Positions 51,208-59,971 of a DNA stretch of 64,000 nt are shown piece after piece. This stretch comes from Lacticaseibacillus absianus (GTDB taxonomy: Bacteria > Bacillota > Bacilli > Lactobacillales > Lactobacillaceae). A program made the position numbers and the translations under genes. Positions within the stretch are counted from its first letter, which is position 1; each line of letters begins with the position of its first letter. The notes under the pieces are model-generated. The model worked only from the letters and a program-made list of their open reading frames with translations. It did no database searches and was not told where the DNA came from. The stretch spans positions 186,001 to 250,000 of the forward strand of contig NZ_JABEKX010000002.1 of NCBI RefSeq assembly GCF_013407595.1, given 5' to 3'.

Positions 51208-51221
51208 TGACACGCGTGTCA
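51208..51221 (+). promoter_or_regulatory. TetR operator, perfect palindrome TGACACGCGTGTCA
   Basis: 14-bp perfect inverted repeat just downstream of the predicted start site of the ECF gene and upstream of its RBS. Its place between the divergent TetR and ECF genes makes it the expected binding site. Confidence 0.7.
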
Positions 51222-51237
51222 TAAATTGGAGGCTGTT

Positions 51238-51843
51238 ATGTCCAAACAATCATCCGCATTTCGCCTGACGATCCGTGCGCTACTCACGGCGCTGATCATC
51301 TTGCAGACCATGGTCCCGATGCTGGGGTTCATCCCGCTGGGCCCGACTAGTCTGACCATCATCCACATCACCGTGATCGTGGCCGCCATCGTGCTCGGCC
51401 CATGGGATGGGGCGTTCGTTGGGCTGATGTGGGGACTATTCACCATCGTGCGGGCGCTGACAGCACCGAGCAGTCCACTGGATCCGATCATTTTCACCAA
51501 TCCGATCGTGGCCGTGGTGCCGCGGGTACTGGTCGGCGTGGTCGCCGGGTACACGTTCAACTGGACGTACAAACGGCTTCACCTCGTCGGGGCCAGCGTT
51601 GTGGCGGCGATCTTCGGGACGCTGACGAACACGGTGCTGGTCGTCGCGCTGATGGGCCTATTATACACCGGGACGCTGGCTCAAGCCTATGGGGTCACGT
51701 CCAGCGGCTTGTTGAAGGTGCTGATGGGGATCGTTGCCGCTAACGGTGTTCCCGAGGTGCTCGGCGCGGCGGTGTTGACGCCGCTGATCACTACCGCCCT
51801 GTTTTCGGTTTCGCGCCTGCACCTGCGGCAGCTCCCGAAGTAG
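51238..51843 (+). CDS. ECF transporter S component, TetR-controlled
   Basis: 201 aa, about six membrane helices. It shares with the protein at 19905-20519 the pattern LTIIHITVIVAAIVLGPWDGAFVGLMWGL and NPIVAVVPRVLVGVVAG, so they are paralogues. It would take a small vitamin-like molecule and use the general ECF module encoded elsewhere. TTGGAGG before ATG 51238. The TetR-type control is unusual for S components, which are often riboswitch-controlled. Confidence 0.82.
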   Translation: MSKQSSAFRLTIRALLTALIILQTMVPMLGFIPLGPTSLTIIHITVIVAAIVLGPWDGAFVGLMWGLFTIVRALTAPSSPLDPIIFTNPIVAVVPRVLVGVVAGYTFNWTYKRLHLVGASVVAAIFGTLTNTVLVVALMGLLYTGTLAQAYGVTSSGLLKVLMGIVAANGVPEVLGAAVLTPLITTALFSVSRLHLRQLPK

Positions 51844-51855
51844 TCGAGACACATG

Positions 51856-51885
51856 AAGTTGACCGGCCACGGTCAACTTTTTTTT
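51856..51885 (+). terminator. Terminator of the ECF S-component gene
   Basis: AAGTTGACC / GGTCAACTT, loop GGCCAC, then T residues. Confidence 0.87.
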
Positions 51886-51940
51886 ATGCCATCAAGGCCG
51901 ATCACCATGAAAAGCGAAATATAGACTAGGGGGTGAGGGG

Positions 51941-52783
51941 ATGGACGACTTGATGGCCGTATTGCGCGCGGCGGTGGCGGCACGCGCCAGCGACCTGTAC
52001 CTGTTGCCGCAAGCAGCCGGCTACGCCGTGATCTTGCGCGTCCCTACCGGGCTGGCCCCGCTACCGGCGGTGAGCCTGGCCGTGGGGCGGCGATGGCTGA
52101 ACTATCTGAAGTATCAGGGGGGGATGAACGTGACCGAGCACCGGCGCGTGCAGCTCGGGGCCTACACACCACCGAGCTTGGGCGTCCCGCTGCGGCTGAG
52201 CACGGTCGCCGACCACAGCGGCGCCGAGACGCTGGTCGCGCGGTTGATGCACGGCGTCCCACCGCTCGATGAGTGGACGACTCCGGTGATCACTCAACTG
52301 ATGGCGGTCGTTGCCTCACGCGGGCTGCTGGCCCTGTGCGGCCCGACCGGTAGCGGCAAGACGACGCTGCTTTACCAGCTTGCCACGGCGCTGGCGGCCG
52401 ACCAGATCGTGATGACGGTCGAGGATCCGGTGGAGATCGTGCAACCTCAGTTCCTGCAGCTACAAGTCAACCCGGAGGCGGCGATGAGTTACGCGGCGTT
52501 GCTCAAGGCCGCGCTCCGTCACCGGCCGGATGTGTTGTTGATCGGTGAGATCCGCGACCACGAGACGGCTCAGCAGGCGTGCGAGGCGGCGATCAGTGGC
52601 CACCTGGTGTTGACCACCGTGCATGCGCGCAGCGCGGCCCTTGTGGCGATGCGGCTTCAGGGCCTGGGCGTGGCCCCAGCCTTGGTCACCGCGGCGTTGA
52701 CCGCCAGCGGTGCCGTTCACCTCGTCCATACACCGGTCACGCACCCAGTGCTGACGTTGGTGACGGCGGTCGCAGATGCATAG
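51941..52783 (+). CDS. comGA: ComGA, competence pilus ATPase
   Basis: 280 aa, secretion ATPase of the type II/type IV pilus family that drives pseudopilus assembly for DNA uptake. Walker A GPTGSGKTT (about 131-139), Asp box and Walker B LIGEIRDHETAQ, His box GHLVLTTVHA. Shorter than many ComGA proteins; the N-terminal part is compact. GGTGAGGGG before the ATG. First of seven overlapping com genes. No clear ComX-type promoter box is seen. Confidence 0.92.
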   Translation: MDDLMAVLRAAVAARASDLYLLPQAAGYAVILRVPTGLAPLPAVSLAVGRRWLNYLKYQGGMNVTEHRRVQLGAYTPPSLGVPLRLSTVADHSGAETLVARLMHGVPPLDEWTTPVITQLMAVVASRGLLALCGPTGSGKTTLLYQLATALAADQIVMTVEDPVEIVQPQFLQLQVNPEAAMSYAALLKAALRHRPDVLLIGEIRDHETAQQACEAAISGHLVLTTVHARSAALVAMRLQGLGVAPALVTAALTASGAVHLVHTPVTHPVLTLVTAVADA

Positions 52784-53747
52784 GCGGGCGAGGCAGCCGG
52801 CGCTCAAGGTGCAACTCGCTGCCTGCGAGCGCCTGATCAGCCTACTGACAGTCGGCTTCACCCTCAGCGAGGGGTTAGCGTATCTAGTGGTGAGTATGCC
52901 CCAGCAGGCGGGGGTGTGGCAGCAGCTCACGGCCGCCTTGGCCGCGGGGGAGTCATTGGAGGTGGCGTTGACCGTGGCGCGGTTTCACCCAGTGATCGTC
53001 ACGCAAGTGCGCCTGGCGGCGATCCACGGCCAGCTTGTCCAGGGGCTGGCGGTGGCGGTGCGGTTCTTGACGCTGCAGCGTAACAGCTGGCAACGCCTGC
53101 GCCAGCTGTTGGTCTATCCGGCGGTTTTGCTGGCACTACTCGCTGGTCTGCAGGTGGTCTTGTGGGTCAACGTGCTCCCGGCGCTGGGTCAGCCACCGAA
53201 GCCGCCCCTGACGCAGCTGCTCGTGCTGACGGCGGTGGGGCTGGCGGTCAGTAGCGGGTGGTGGTTCTGGCGACGCCTGACGCCGCTTGCCCGCGGTCGC
53301 TTGCTGCTACGGCTACCTGGCGTGCGCCGCTTGGCGAAGAGCGTCTACCAGTTCCAGTTCGTCAGCGGTGCCGCTCAGTTCCTCGCCGTCGGGTTGCCAG
53401 TCACCGCCTATCTTGCCCAGCTGGCGCAGCTTCCGCCTAGCGTGCTGACGCAGCTGGGCCGTGAGCTGCAGGCCAAAGTCGCCGCTGGTCAGGCGCTAGA
53501 GGCTGCGTTGCACCACCCGCTCGTCTACGCCCCGGCGCGTGAGCTGCTGGGGTTGGGGCAGACGGCGGCACTGGTCGCCACCGGGATGCAGCTCCTGGCC
53601 ACTCAACTGATGGCCCAGTTGCAGACGCGCAGCGAACGGTGGTTGGCGGTCGTGCAACCGCTGATGTTTCTACTGATCGGGGGCCAGATCGTCTGGGTCT
53701 ACCAGTCACTCTTAGGACCGCTGTACAGCGGGGGAGGATGGTTATGA
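52776..53747 (+). CDS. comGB: ComGB, competence pilus membrane protein
   Basis: 323 aa, GspF/PilC (T2SF) family inner-membrane protein with three hydrophobic regions and two T2SF-like helical domains (for example LAAGESLEVALTVARFHPVIVTQVRLAAIHG). It overlaps comGA by 8 bp and comGC by 4 bp. Confidence 0.88.
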   Translation: MHRRARQPALKVQLAACERLISLLTVGFTLSEGLAYLVVSMPQQAGVWQQLTAALAAGESLEVALTVARFHPVIVTQVRLAAIHGQLVQGLAVAVRFLTLQRNSWQRLRQLLVYPAVLLALLAGLQVVLWVNVLPALGQPPKPPLTQLLVLTAVGLAVSSGWWFWRRLTPLARGRLLLRLPGVRRLAKSVYQFQFVSGAAQFLAVGLPVTAYLAQLAQLPPSVLTQLGRELQAKVAAGQALEAALHHPLVYAPARELLGLGQTAALVATGMQLLATQLMAQLQTRSERWLAVVQPLMFLLIGGQIVWVYQSLLGPLYSGGGWL

Positions 53748-54073
53748 AGCGAAGAACCACACGGCGGGCGTTCACCTTGATCGAGGTCCTGGCGGCGTTG
53801 GGGTTGATCATCGTGTTGACGTTGACACTGGTCGTGACGATCCGCGCGCAAGTCGAGCAGGCGAACCGCCAGCAACTACGGGCGACGGTCGAAACGGTCA
53901 ACGCGCAGATCGACGTGGCCTATCAGCAACCGGACCGAATCCAGCTCCAGTTCAATACGCTGCAGAGCTTGATCGATAACGGGATCATCACGGCGCAACA
54001 GGCCCAGCTATTGGCCGGCAAAGCGACCTACCAGCCGGGGACGCAACCGCCTGCCTTCAAGCTAACGCCATGA
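53744..54073 (+). CDS. comGC: ComGC, major pseudopilin
   Basis: 109 aa. Prepilin N-terminus RRAFTLIEVLAALGLIIVLTLTLVVTI, with Glu at +5 of the mature chain. The residue before the cleavage site is Ala, not the usual Gly. The start ATG 53744 overlaps the comGB stop (ATGA); GGGGAGG lies 6-7 bp upstream. Confidence 0.9.
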   Translation: MKRRTTRRAFTLIEVLAALGLIIVLTLTLVVTIRAQVEQANRQQLRATVETVNAQIDVAYQQPDRIQLQFNTLQSLIDNGIITAQQAQLLAGKATYQPGTQPPAFKLTP

Positions 54074-54501
54074 GGCGGGCATTCACGCTGCTGGAGCTGA
54101 TCGTGGTGCTGGCCCTTGTCGCGCTGGCGGGGGTGTTGGGCGTGCGATGGTCGGCGGTGCAGCAAGCCCGACAGGCAGAGACGCAGTTTTTTGCCAATTT
54201 TGAGGCGCACTGGGCAACGCTACGGGTCGAGGCGGCCGCGGCGCGCCAGTACGGGGTAGTCAAGTTCACCGCCACCGCGGTGGCTTTTCGCGTCGGCCCG
54301 ACCGGCCCGACCCGCCTCATCGCGGTGCCGGCGACTGTGGTGGTGCCGATCAACGACGGGATCGTCCTGCCGCAGGTGGACTTCGAAGCGCCGGACGATC
54401 GGTACTTCGGCGCGCCGCAGACGCTGACGTTTCGTCGCCCGCCACGTCCGGATAAGGTCTACACGGTGCAGCTAGGCTGGGGGGTGCTGAAACCATTATG
54501 A
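54070..54501 (+). CDS. comGD: ComGD, pseudopilin
   Basis: 143 aa with prepilin N-terminus MRRAFTLLELIVVLALVALAGVLG; Ala at -1, Glu at +5. Overlaps comGC by 4 bp (ATGA) and comGE by 4 bp. Confidence 0.85.
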   Translation: MRRAFTLLELIVVLALVALAGVLGVRWSAVQQARQAETQFFANFEAHWATLRVEAAAARQYGVVKFTATAVAFRVGPTGPTRLIAVPATVVVPINDGIVLPQVDFEAPDDRYFGAPQTLTFRRPPRPDKVYTVQLGWGVLKPL

Positions 54502-54785
54502 AGGCGATGCTCTTAGCCGAACACTTGGCGGCGCTGAGCGTGACGGTGTTCGTCGTGCTGTGGCTGACAATGGTGCAGACGGCGTACCGCGAGCAAGTCG
54601 TGCCGATGCGTACGCAGACGCTGGCCGTGTATGCGGCGCGGGTCGCGTTGATGCGGCTGGGGCCGGGACACACCGGCACGGTCACCGTGCAAAGTGGCGC
54701 CGGACCACAAGTCGTGCGGGTGACCCCTGAGGGAATGGAGGTGACCGTCGATGGTCAGGTGGTCTGGCAACAGGCCTTTCCGTAA
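54498..54785 (+). CDS. comGE: ComGE-like protein
   Basis: 95 aa with one N-terminal hydrophobic helix and a short soluble part; the residues after the start lack a clear prepilin box. Named by its place in the operon. Overlaps comGD by 4 bp. Confidence 0.7.
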   Translation: MKAMLLAEHLAALSVTVFVVLWLTMVQTAYREQVVPMRTQTLAVYAARVALMRLGPGHTGTVTVQSGAGPQVVRVTPEGMEVTVDGQVVWQQAFP

Positions 54786-55218
54786 GGCCTTCACGCTGAT
54801 CGAAACGCTAGTAGCGCTGGGCGTCTTGGTCTTAGTGACCTGGCTGTGGCGCCCGCCACTACGGACTCTGGTCACCGAGGCGACCCAGGATCAACGGCTC
54901 CTAGAGGCTTTGCAGGCGGCACAAGCGTTGCAGATGTTCGTGCAGGGGCAGACGCTGACGGTGGCCGCAGACGGCCAACGGGTGTGGCTCGATAAGCCGA
55001 ACGCCAAGCAGCAGATGACGCGCTACACGATCGAGTCCGCGAGCAGCAACACGGTGATCAGCCAGTTGCGCATCCGGGCGTCGGGTGGGCAGATGCCGTT
55101 ATTGCTGCGCGTCAAGCACATCGTGTTTGTCGAGTTGCGGCCCAACGTCGTTGCGTTCACTTGGACGCTCAACGCCGGTCCACCGGTGGAAGGGGTGCTT
55201 TATGGGGCGACGCGCTAG
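54751..55218 (+). CDS. comGF: ComGF, pseudopilin-like
   Basis: 155 aa. Prepilin-like N-terminus FRKAFTLIETLVALGVLVLVTWL. ATG 54751 is 6 bp after GGAGGTGA, so the 35-bp overlap with comGE is real. ComGF-type beta-rich C-terminal part. Ala at -1, as in ComGC and ComGD. Confidence 0.85.
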   Translation: MVRWSGNRPFRKAFTLIETLVALGVLVLVTWLWRPPLRTLVTEATQDQRLLEALQAAQALQMFVQGQTLTVAADGQRVWLDKPNAKQQMTRYTIESASSNTVISQLRIRASGGQMPLLLRVKHIVFVELRPNVVAFTWTLNAGPPVEGVLYGATR

Positions 55219-55438
55219 TGCGCTGATGGGCGCGGTGTTATTGCTGAGCGTCGTGACGGTGATCGGCCTGGCGACGCTGCAACGCTTTGCGCTTTGGCGC
55301 AGTGAGTATCAAGCCCGGTTGCGGCTCGAACGAACCGCGCTTGACGCCGCCGTGGTGCAGTGGCAAGCGCTGGGGCCGTCCGGGGATGAACAGGCCGGTG
55401 AAGCTGTACTACCGGGGCAGAATGTCCCGCGACCATGA
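55202..55438 (+). CDS. comGG: ComGG-like protein
   Basis: 78 aa: MGRRASALMGAVLLLSVVTV begins with a membrane helix, followed by a basic helical segment. Named by position as the last com gene; it overlaps comGF by 17 bp. ComGG proteins vary greatly in sequence. Confidence 0.65.
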   Translation: MGRRASALMGAVLLLSVVTVIGLATLQRFALWRSEYQARLRLERTALDAAVVQWQALGPSGDEQAGEAVLPGQNVPRP

Positions 55439-55522
55439 ATGCCGGTGTGACGCGAAAGAAACCGCTTGAATCTATCCCAATTCATCGTTAGAATTGAGAG
55501 GTACATTTAAGGAGGTTACAGC

Positions 55523-56533
55523 GTGGCAAACGAGCACTTGAAGTCTTTGTATGCCGTTTTGGAATCAACGACTGACTTGCTGCACAAGCAGCTGAAGGGC
55601 AGCTATCTCGAAGCTGCCACCGAGTCTGGCGACGACCTCCTTGCGGGTCAGATCACGCATCAAGACGGGCTGCCGGATGCCGCCGCGACTGAGAAGTTAG
55701 CGGCGCAATTCGCGCAGATCGACTTGGCGGATTACACCCCGGAAGAGATCCGTGAAGCCTTGCAACTGATCCTCGTCAAGGTGATCCAAGTCGATGGGGT
55801 CGAGCCCAACAAGCAGGTCACCCCAGACCTGATGGCGGGGTTGGCAACGTTCATGGCGACGACGTTCCTCAAGCACGTCCCCGCGACCGTGACCGTTGCC
55901 GACCTCGCTGCGGGGTCGGGGAACCTGCTTTTTGCGGTGATGAACCGGCTGCAGGCGGCGTTTGAGGTGACGGTGCGCGGCATCGCGGTCGACAATGATC
56001 CGATGTTGCTGGCCTTTGCCGACATGAGCAGTCGCTTGCAGCGACTAGACGCGACGCTGTATCACCAAGACGCCTTGGCGCCTTTGGCGTTCAGCGGCGT
56101 TGACGTCGTGGTCTCCGACTTGCCGGTGGGCTACTACCCACTGGACGAGCGCGCCAAGCAGTTCGAGACGGCCGCGACCAGCGGGCACAGCTATGCGCAT
56201 CACCTGCTGATTGAGCAGAGTATGGCGGCTTTGGCGCCGGGCGGGCTGGGCCTGTTCTTCGTGCCGAGTAACGTGTTTCGATCTGAGGAGGCCGCAGGGC
56301 TGACGAGCTGGTTGACGCACCGGATGCACTTCCAGGGATTGCTGAACTTGCCGAGCACGCTTTTTGCCACCCAAGCCGCGCAGAAGTCGCTGCTGGTCTT
56401 GCAAAAACCAGGCCCGGGCGTTCAGCAAGTCCGTCAGGTCCTACTGGGCACGTTCCCAGATCTCGCCGATCACCCAGCGTTCAGTGCATTCCTTGCGGAT
56501 GTGAAGAACTGGTCTGCAACAAATTTAGTGTAG
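55523..56533 (+). CDS. ytxK: Class I SAM-dependent methyltransferase (YtxK type)
   Basis: 336 aa. N-terminal helical part, then a methylase fold: LAAGSGNLLFAVM (SAM loop, about residues 130-142) and SDLPVGYYP, which corresponds to the NPPY motif of N6-adenine methylases but with D-L-P-V. It lies between comG and ackA, as in lactococci and many lactobacilli. The substrate is unknown. GTG start at 55523 with AAGGAGG. ackA follows 12 bp after the stop. Confidence 0.88.
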   Translation: MANEHLKSLYAVLESTTDLLHKQLKGSYLEAATESGDDLLAGQITHQDGLPDAAATEKLAAQFAQIDLADYTPEEIREALQLILVKVIQVDGVEPNKQVTPDLMAGLATFMATTFLKHVPATVTVADLAAGSGNLLFAVMNRLQAAFEVTVRGIAVDNDPMLLAFADMSSRLQRLDATLYHQDALAPLAFSGVDVVVSDLPVGYYPLDERAKQFETAATSGHSYAHHLLIEQSMAALAPGGLGLFFVPSNVFRSEEAAGLTSWLTHRMHFQGLLNLPSTLFATQAAQKSLLVLQKPGPGVQQVRQVLLGTFPDLADHPAFSAFLADVKNWSATNLV

Positions 56534-56545
56534 GAGATGTATCGT

Positions 56546-57736
56546 ATGTCAAAAATTCTCGCAATCAATGCCGGCAGTTCCACGTTGAAGTGGAAGCTGT
56601 TCGTCATGCCAGACGAGACGGTCATTGCGTCTGGGATGGTCGATCGCATGGGCTTGTCGAACTCCGAGTTCAAGGTCAAGTACGGTGACGGGCAAAAGTA
56701 CGTGGTCAACCAGGACATCCCGACCGCCGACATGGCGGTCGACATGCTGCTCAAGGCGCTGATCGAATTGGATATCATCAAGGATTACGCCGAGATCGAA
56801 GGCGTCGGCCACCGCATCGTGGCCGGGGGCGAGCGATTCAAGGAATCCGAGTTGCTGAACGACGATTCCCTCAAGGAAGTCGAAGCGCTGGCTGAATATG
56901 CCCCGTTACATAACCCGGCCGAGGCCAACGGGATCCGGGCGTTCATGAAGCTGCTGCCCGGCGTGCCGGAAGTGGGCGTGTTCGACACGTCCTTCCACAC
57001 TACGATGCCGAAGATGAACTACCTGTACTCCATCCCACAGGAATACTACGAGAAGTACGGGGCCCGCAAGTACGGGGCGCACGGGACCAGCCATCGCTAC
57101 GTCTCGCAGCGCGCCGCCGAACTGCTCGGCAAGGACTTGAAGGATCTGCGCATGGTTACCATGCACCTCGGTTCTGGGGTCTCCATCACGTCGGAAAAAG
57201 ATGGCCAGTCCTTTGATACCTCGATGGGCTTCACGCCGCTGGCCGGCGTCACGATGAGCACGCGCAGTGGGGACATCGATGCCTCCTTGGTCGCGTACCT
57301 GATGCAAAAGCTGGAACTGACGGACCCACAGGACATGATCGATATCCTGAACAAGCAATCCGGGTTGCTCGGGCTGTCTGGGCTCTCCCCAGACATGCGT
57401 GAGCTGGAGAACACCCGCGAAGAGCGGCCAGCGTCCCAGCTGGCGATCGACATCTTCACGAACCGCGTGGTCAAGTATGTGGCGGGCTACATCGCCGAGA
57501 TGGGCGGGATCGACGCCCTGGTCTTCACCGCCGGCATGGGCGAAGGGGACAAGCGCGAGCGCAAGCGGATCATCGAGGGGCTGAGCGTCTTTGGCGCCAA
57601 GATCGATGATGCCCGCAACGACGTGATGGCCGAAGAGCGCCTGATCTCCAGTGACGACTCCAAGGTTAAGGTGCTGTTGGTCCCGACCAACGAAGAAGTG
57701 ATGATCGCACGCGACGTCGTGCGGTTGAGCAAGTAA
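56546..57736 (+). CDS. ackA: Acetate kinase
   Basis: Converts acetyl-P + ADP to acetate + ATP, the last step of substrate-level ATP synthesis from acetyl-P. 396 aa: KILAINAGSSTLKWKLF at the N-terminus, RKYGAHGTSHRYVS in the middle, FTAGMGEGDKRERKRII in the C-terminal half. ATG 56546 with TAGGAG upstream. Transcribed with the methylase gene; terminator downstream. Confidence 0.97.
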   Translation: MSKILAINAGSSTLKWKLFVMPDETVIASGMVDRMGLSNSEFKVKYGDGQKYVVNQDIPTADMAVDMLLKALIELDIIKDYAEIEGVGHRIVAGGERFKESELLNDDSLKEVEALAEYAPLHNPAEANGIRAFMKLLPGVPEVGVFDTSFHTTMPKMNYLYSIPQEYYEKYGARKYGAHGTSHRYVSQRAAELLGKDLKDLRMVTMHLGSGVSITSEKDGQSFDTSMGFTPLAGVTMSTRSGDIDASLVAYLMQKLELTDPQDMIDILNKQSGLLGLSGLSPDMRELENTREERPASQLAIDIFTNRVVKYVAGYIAEMGGIDALVFTAGMGEGDKRERKRIIEGLSVFGAKIDDARNDVMAEERLISSDDSKVKVLLVPTNEEVMIARDVVRLSK

Positions 57737-57776
57737 GGCCAAAGTCGCCGTCGGTACTATGCTGGTGGTGGGAAGG

Positions 57777-57800
57777 GACGCCTGAGCAGGCGTCTCTTTT
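57777..57800 (+). terminator. Terminator of ackA
   Basis: GACGCCT / AGGCGTC, loop GAGC, then TCTTTT. Confidence 0.8.
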
Positions 57801-57880
57801 GGTGTCTGCGCCCGAGTTCACCAGCACCTGGCGGCCGGATGTGGTAGCATAACACTATGAGACAGACGGGAGGCGGTCGG

Positions 57881-58342
57881 ATGGGTCCGTTGAGTGGCAT
57901 GAGCTGGTTACTGATACTCTTAGCGGTGGTCGCAGCCGGGGCGATGACGGTCGTGCGCCGACAGCTGCGGTTTGCGGCCAGAGTCAAGCGCGCTTGGCAG
58001 GGGCTTTACCTCGGCGGCGCGCTTCTGATGGGGCTCTTCACGGGTTTGACTAGCCAACGGCCCGATGATGCCATCAGCGGGGGCTTCATTGTCGTGATGC
58101 TGCTGGTCTTCGCCTCGTGGCGGCGCGGGCTGACCGACGCCGAGGTGATCAATGGGTTCGGCAGTATGCGTCCCTATACGCAGTTCACGCAGATCCAGCT
58201 GCAGGCGGTGGGGAGCGGAACGGCACTGAACGGGCTGGTCGGCACCGTGGTCGTCGTGCGCTTGCAGTTCACGCAGTCGCCAGCGCAGTTGGCGCAGTTT
58301 TTGAAGCGGCAGATGCCGCCACAACGGGTGGTCATCTTGTGA
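57881..58342 (+). CDS. Small membrane protein of unknown function
   Basis: 153 aa with three hydrophobic segments (about 4-20, 38-56, 65-80) and a soluble C-terminal part (DAEVINGFGSMRPYTQFTQIQLQA). No family recognised. ATG 57881 has GGGAGG 6-7 bp upstream; the earlier ATG 57857 lacks one. Alone between two terminators. Confidence 0.65.
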   Translation: MGPLSGMSWLLILLAVVAAGAMTVVRRQLRFAARVKRAWQGLYLGGALLMGLFTGLTSQRPDDAISGGFIVVMLLVFASWRRGLTDAEVINGFGSMRPYTQFTQIQLQAVGSGTALNGLVGTVVVVRLQFTQSPAQLAQFLKRQMPPQRVVIL

Positions 58343-58383
58343 TGAATTAATTTCACGTTGACCAGCGGAACATGACGAAAAAG

Positions 58384-58411
58384 GCGGTCTCATCGGGTGA
58401 GACCGCTTTTT
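58384..58411 (+). terminator. Terminator of the 57881 gene
   Basis: GCGGTCTCA / TGAGACCGC (9 bp), loop TCGGG, then TTTTT. Confidence 0.87.
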
Positions 58412-58493
58412 GTGTCCCGCTAGCGCAGCCCCCGCCTTTGTTTCGGTGAGTCGCGTTTTGTATAATCGACTGTAACGTTTGGAGGAAACCCTT

Positions 58494-59855
58494 ATGCAAT
58501 CATCTGCTCCACAACCTGAACTCGCGCGGACGCTCAAGAGTCGGCACATCCAATGGATCGCGATCGGGGGCACGATCGGGACCGGCCTGTTCCTGGGCGC
58601 CGGCCAGTCGATCCACCTCGCTGGGCCATCGATCGTGCTGGCGTACATGCTGGCCGGGGGCATGTGCTTCCTGCTGATGCGCGCGATGGGCGAGCTGCTC
58701 GTGTCAGACCTTTCTCAGCATAGCTTCGTCGACTTCATCCGGCGCTACCTCGGGGACAACGCCGCCTTCGTGACCGGCTGGACCTATTGGATCTGCTGGG
58801 TGTCGATCGCGATGGCGGAGGTCACGGCGGTGGGGATGTACATCCGCTACTGGTTCCCCGCACTGCCCCAGTGGGTCCCGGGGTTGCTGGCGCTGGTCGC
58901 CTTGCTGTTGATGAATCTGATCTCCGTCGGGCTGTTCGGCGAGACCGAGTTCTGGTTCTCCCTCATCAAGGTCGGCGCGATCATCGCGTTGATCTTGGTC
59001 GGGGCGTGGATGATCGCGACGCACTACCCGACGACTAGCGGCCATGCGAGCCTGGGTAACTTGGTCGACTACGGCGGTTTTTTCCCCAAAGGCTTCGGCG
59101 GTTTTCTCGCGTCCTTTCAGATGGTCACGTTCAGCTTCGCCGGGATTGAGATGGTAGGGATGACCGCCAGCGAAACGGCGGACCCCAAGAAAGTGATCCC
59201 CGAGGCGATCAACGAGTTGCCGGTGCGGATCATTCTGTTTTATATCGGGGCATTACTGGTGATCATGAGCATCTACCCGTGGTCGGCGGTCAGCCCAGAC
59301 TCTAGTCCGTTCGTGCAGGTCTTCAACAATGTCGGGATCCGCGCTGCGGCAGACATCATCAACTTTGTCGTCCTGACCGCGGCGGCCAGCGCCTGCAACT
59401 CGAGCCTGTTCACTACCGGTCGGATGCTGTTTTCACTAACGTTGGGTACAGACAACCGCGCGCTCAAGCCGTTCAGCCGGCTCTCCCGGCGGCAAGTGCC
59501 GGCTAACGCGATCATCGGCTCAACGGTGGTCATCGCGCTGGCTGTGTTGTTGAACATGGTCCTACCCGGCGAGGTGTTCACCTTGATCTCGAGTGTCGCG
59601 ACCACCAGTTTTTTGTTCGTCTGGTCGATGATCGTCTTGGCGCACCTGAAGTATCGCCGCCAGCACCCGGCCGCTGCGACGTTCCGCGCCCCGTTCTTTC
59701 CGTATGGCGACTACCTCGTGTTGGCCTTCCTGATCGGCATCGGCGTGATCATGCTCAGCCACCGCAGTACGCTGATCCCGGCGGTGCTGGCGATCGTCTG
59801 GCTCACCGTGATCGGGTTCGGTCGGTGGTGGCACCAGCGCCACACTGCTTCGTGA
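58494..59855 (+). CDS. Amino-acid permease (APC family)
   Basis: 453 aa, 12 membrane helices. RHIQWIAIGGTIGTGLFLGAG is the family N-terminal signature of the AAT (amino acid transporter) group, which includes CycA and LysP. Other parts: FAGIEMVGMTASETADPKKVIPEAIN. Closest in pattern to D-alanine/D-serine/glycine permeases, but the substrate is not certain. GGAGG before ATG 58494; TATAAT at 58461. It is a tandem paralogue of the next gene. Confidence 0.88.
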   Translation: MQSSAPQPELARTLKSRHIQWIAIGGTIGTGLFLGAGQSIHLAGPSIVLAYMLAGGMCFLLMRAMGELLVSDLSQHSFVDFIRRYLGDNAAFVTGWTYWICWVSIAMAEVTAVGMYIRYWFPALPQWVPGLLALVALLLMNLISVGLFGETEFWFSLIKVGAIIALILVGAWMIATHYPTTSGHASLGNLVDYGGFFPKGFGGFLASFQMVTFSFAGIEMVGMTASETADPKKVIPEAINELPVRIILFYIGALLVIMSIYPWSAVSPDSSPFVQVFNNVGIRAAADIINFVVLTAAASACNSSLFTTGRMLFSLTLGTDNRALKPFSRLSRRQVPANAIIGSTVVIALAVLLNMVLPGEVFTLISSVATTSFLFVWSMIVLAHLKYRRQHPAAATFRAPFFPYGDYLVLAFLIGIGVIMLSHRSTLIPAVLAIVWLTVIGFGRWWHQRHTAS

Positions 59856-59864
59856 CCCATGCCT

Positions 59865-59886
59865 CGCCTCGCGCGGGGCGTTTTTT
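59865..59886 (+). terminator. Terminator between the two permease genes
   Basis: CGCC / GGCG-type GC-rich stem with a short loop, followed by TTTTTT (59881-59886). Confidence 0.6.
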
Positions 59887-59914
59887 GATCGGGGCGCGAA
59901 TGAATCAATGACTG

Positions 59915-59943
59915 TTCACAATATAAAAACACTTGTGTATACT
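59915..59943 (+). promoter_or_regulatory. Promoter of the second permease gene
   Basis: TTCACA (59915-59920), 17 bp, TATACT (59938-59943) with a TG extension. Confidence 0.65.
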
Positions 59944-59971
59944 GGACAGTATCAATCTCTTGGAGGCTACG

